From: Oenanthe sinensis
Lineage: Eukaryota > Streptophyta > Magnoliopsida > Apiales > Apiaceae
NCBI GenBank assembly: GCA_028671895.1
Contig: CM053810.1
Coordinates: 32,591,501-32,655,500 of the forward strand
Length of the DNA: 64,000 bases
Reading direction: 5' to 3'
This document shows, piece after piece, positions 61,181 through 64,000 of this stretch (the first letter of the stretch is position 1; each line of letters opens with the position of its first letter). Made by a program: the position numbers and the translations under genes. The notes below the pieces were generated by a model. That model was not told where the DNA came from and did no database searches. It worked only from the letters and a program-made list of their open reading frames with translations.

Positions 61181-64000
61181 AACAAAAGGCCATGAGGCCC
61201 TCAAGGAATTTCGACCTCAAAGAGTTTTGAGGTCTATTTCGACTTCAATCCAAGTCGAAAATAAAAGGCCATGAGGCCCTCAAGGAATTTCGACCTCAAA
61301 GAGTTTTGAGGTCTATTTCGACTTCAATCCAAGTCGAAAATAAAAGGCCATGAGGCCCTCAAGGAATTTCGACCTCAAAGAGTTTTGAGGTCTATTTCGA
61401 CTTCAATCCAAGTCGAAAATAAAAGGCCATGAGGCCCTCAAGGAATTTCGACCTCAAAGAGTTTTGAGGTCTATTTCGACTTCAATCCAAGTCGAAAGTA
61501 AAAGGGCATGAGGCCCTCAAGGAATTTCGACCTCAAAGAGTTTTGAGGTCTATTTCGACTTCAATCCAAGTCGAAAATGAAAGGCCATGAGGCCCTCAAG
61601 GAATTTCGACCTCAAAGAGTTTTGAGGTCTATTTCGACTTCAATCCAAGGCGAAAATGAAAGGCCTTGAGGCCCTCAAGGAATTTCGACCTCCAAGAGTT
61701 TTGAGGTCTATTTCGACGTCAATCCACGTCGAAAATGAAAGGCCATGAGGCCCTCAAGGAATTTCGACCTCAAAGAGTTTTGAGGTCTATTTCTACTTCA
61801 ATCCAAGACGAAAATAAAAGGCCATGAGGCCCTCAAGGAATTTCGACCTCAAAGAGTTTTGAGGTCTATTTCGACTTCAATCCAAGTCGAAAGTAAAAGG
61901 CCATGAGGCCCTCAAGGAATTTCGACCTCAAAGAGTTTTGAGGTCTATTTCGACTTCAATCCAAGTCGAAAATGAAAGGCCATGAGGCCCTCAAGGAATT
62001 TCGACCTCAAAGAGTTTTGAGGTCTATTTCGACTTCAATCCAAGTCGAAAATGAAAGGCCATGAGGCCCTCAAGGAATTTCGACCTCAAAGAGTTTTGAG
62101 GTCTATTTCGACTTCAATCCAAGTCGAAAATAAAAGGCCATGAGGCCCTCAAGGAATTTCGACCTCAAAGAGTTTTGAGGTCTATTTCGACTTCAATCCA
62201 AGTCGAAAATAAAAGGCCATGAGGCCCTTAAGGAATTTCGACCTCAAAGAGTTTTGAGGTCTATTTCGACTTCAATCCAAGTCGAAAATAAAAGGCCATG
62301 AGGCCCTCAAGGAATTTCGACCTCAAAGAGTTTTGAGGTCTATTTCGACTTCAATCCAAGTCGAAAATGAAAGGCCATGAGGCCCTCAAGGAATTTCGAC
62401 CTCAAAGAGTTTTGAGGTCTATTTCGACTTCAATCCAAGTCGAAAGTAAAAGGCCATGAGGCCCTCAAGGAATTTCGACCTCAAAGAGTTTTGAGGTCTA
62501 TTTCGACTTCAATCCAAGTCGAAAATAAAAGGCCATGAGGCCCTCAAGGAATTTCGACCTCAAAGAGTTTTGAGGTCTATTTCGACTTCAATCCAAGTCG
62601 AAAACAAAAGGCCATGAGGCCCTCAAGGAATTTCGACCTCAAAGAGTTTTGAGGTCTATTTCGACTTCAATCCAAGTCGAAAATAAAAGGCCATGAGGCC
62701 CTCAAGGAATTTCGACCTCAAAGAGTTTTGAGGTCTATTTCGACTTCAATCCAAGTCGAAAATAAAAGGCCATGAGGCCCTCAAGGAATTTCGACCTCAA
62801 AGAGTTTTGAGGTCTATTTCGACTTCAATCCAAGTCGAAAATAAAAGGCCATGAGGCCCTCAAGGAATTTCGACCTCAAAGAGTTTTGAGGTCTATTTCG
62901 ACTTCAATCCAAGTCGAAAGTAAAAGGGCATGAGGCCCTCAAGGAATTTCGACCTCAAAGAGTTTTGAGGTCTATTTCGACTTCAATCCAAGTCGAAAAT
63001 GAAAGGCCATGAGGCCCTCAAGGAATTTCGACCTCAAAGAGTTTTGAGGTCTATTTCGACTTCAATCCAAGGCGAAAATGAAAGGCCTTGAGGCCCTCAA
63101 GGAATTTCGACCTCCAAGAGTTTTGAGGTCTATTTCGACGTCAATCCACGTCGAAAATGAAAGGCCATGAGGCCCTCAAGGAATTTCGACCTCAAAGAGT
63201 TTTGAGGTCTATTTCTACTTCAATCCAAGACGAAAATAAAAGGCCATGAGGCCCTCAAGGAATTTCGACCTCAAAGAGTTTTGAGGTCTATTTCGACTTC
63301 AATCCAAGTCGAAAGTAAAAGGCCATGAGGCCCTCAAGGAATTTCGACCTCAAAGAGTTTTGAGGTCTATTTCGACTTCAATCCAAGTCGAAAATGAAAG
63401 GCCATGAGGCCCTCAAGGAATTTCGACCTCAAAGAGTTTTGAGGTCTATTTCGACTTCAATCCAAGTCGAAAATGAAAGGCCATGAGGCCCTCAAGGAAT
63501 TTCGACCTCAAAGAGTTTTGAGGTCTATTTCGACTTCAATCCAAGTCGAAAATAAAAGGCCATGAGGCCCTCAAGGAATTTCGACCTCAAAGAGTTTTGA
63601 GGTCTATTTCGACTTCAATCCAAGTCGAAAATAAAAGGCCATGAGGCCCTCAAGGAATTTCGACCTCAAAGAGTTTTGAGGTCTATTTCGACTTCAATCC
63701 AAGTCGAAAATAAAAGGCCATGAGGCCCTCAAGGAATTTCGACCTCAAAGAGTTTTGAGGTCTATTTCGACTTCAATCCAAGTCGAAAATGAAAGGCCAT
63801 GAGGCCCTCAAGGAATTTCGACCTCAAAGAGTTTTGAGGTCTATTTCGACTTCAATCCAAGTCGAAAGTAAAAGGCCATGAGGCCCTCAAGGAATTTCGA
63901 CCTCAAAGAGTTTTGAGGTCTATTTCGACTTCAATCCAAGTCGAAAATAAAAGGCCATGAGGCCCTCAAGGAATTTCGACCTCAAAGAGTTTTGAGGTCT
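61181..64000. repeat. 1422-bp (18-monomer) tandem duplication
   Basis: The variant AACAAAAGGC starts at 61181 and 62603, and GGCCTTGAGG at 61662 and 63084, each exactly 1422 bp (18 x 79) apart. The first copy therefore ends where the second begins. The same variants occur at 56995 and 57476, which is 4186 bp earlier (53 monomers minus one base). Confidence 0.88.

Larger units (their letters stand above)
41988..64000 (+). mobile_element. Element E, Ty3/gypsy of the Tat lineage, 3' end beyond the window
   Basis: E is inserted in the RT of D. It has a 5' LTR, a primer site, gag-pro-RT-RNase H with a second RNase H before integrase, an antisense gene behind pol, and then a huge 79-bp tandem array where the 3' UTR should be. 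The second RNase H and the antisense extra gene are known traits of Tat-lineage elements (for example Grande and Retand). The 3' LTR is not reached. The left boundary is 41988 or 41990 (TGTGATATGG). Confidence 0.88.
50984..64000. repeat. 79-bp tandem satellite array in the 3' region of element E
   Basis: About 165 monomers run head to tail to the window end, each 79 bp. The spacing was counted between CCATGAGG phrases at 51001, 51080 and 51159. Monomers are nearly identical. Recurrent variants include AAAATGAAA/AAAATAAAA/AAAGTAAAA, GACTTC/GACGTC, GTTTTGAGG/GTTTGGAGG and CCATGAGG/GCATGAGG. Only two 1-nt length changes were noticed (about 54600 and 58520). Numbering from AAGTCGAAA, each unit has perfect inverted repeats: 41-49 with 54-62 (GACCTCAAA/TTTGAGGTC), 65-73 with 1-9 of the next unit (TTTCGACTT/AAGTCGAAA), and 16-19 with 24-27 (GGCC/GGCC). 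Short open frames in it are by-products. It lies inside element E, before the unseen 3' LTR. Confidence 0.97.

Noticed and set aside
50984..64000. CRISPR array or bacterial repeat
   Set aside because: There are no unique spacers; the whole 79-bp unit repeats head to tail, in a plant retrotransposon context.
50984..64000. Centromeric satellite
   Set aside because: Nothing in the sequence shows centromere function. The monomer is shorter than common plant centromere units, and its place in element E gives a simpler origin.

Overview
The window looks like repeat-rich, probably heterochromatic DNA from a eudicot plant. The evidence is nested Ty1/copia Sireviruses, another copia element and a Ty3/gypsy Tat-lineage element, all with plant-type domains, tRNA-iMet-type primer sites in the copia elements, and plant-style introns. 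I see no ordinary host gene, no RNA gene and nothing bacterial. I do not name a species.

Layout by nesting. Element A is a plus-strand Sirevirus, split into 912-6494 and 31612-34192. On its left it is interrupted by an LTR (1-911) of the same family as element D. Element B is a minus-strand Sirevirus (6495-31611) inserted into A; it is flanked by a perfect 5-bp duplication, CAATC. Element C is a minus-strand Sirevirus (18260-30937) inserted into B's 5' LTR. Element D is a plus-strand copia element (34193-41987) inserted into A's third gene; its leader carries a minus-strand solo LTR (37169-38326, duplication AACAC). Element E is a plus-strand Tat-lineage gypsy element (41988 to beyond the window end) inserted into D's reverse transcriptase.

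How the genes work. Each Sirevirus has gag, then protease-integrase-RT-RNase H, then a third env-like gene. All three are broken by stops and frameshifts, although A, B and C share cis features. One is a 3'-splice-site-like sequence just after the gag stop. Another is a TATA box ahead of the env-like gene. In addition, each family has its own short word scattered through its non-coding DNA. D's gag-pol is one open frame broken only by six nonsense codons and one in-frame deletion. E is the youngest layer, with only three apparent frameshifts, two of them next to homopolymers.

The most unusual part is the 3' half of E. Behind pol lies an antisense gene on the minus strand. It is reconstructed here with three exons and two GT-AG introns that keep the frame (596 aa). 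It is followed by at least 13 kb of a 79-bp tandem repeat (about 165 copies), running off the window end where the 3' UTR and 3' LTR of E should be. Each monomer contains short perfect inverted repeats, and the array shows several levels of higher-order duplication. This fits a satellite being born inside a retrotransposon 3' UTR.
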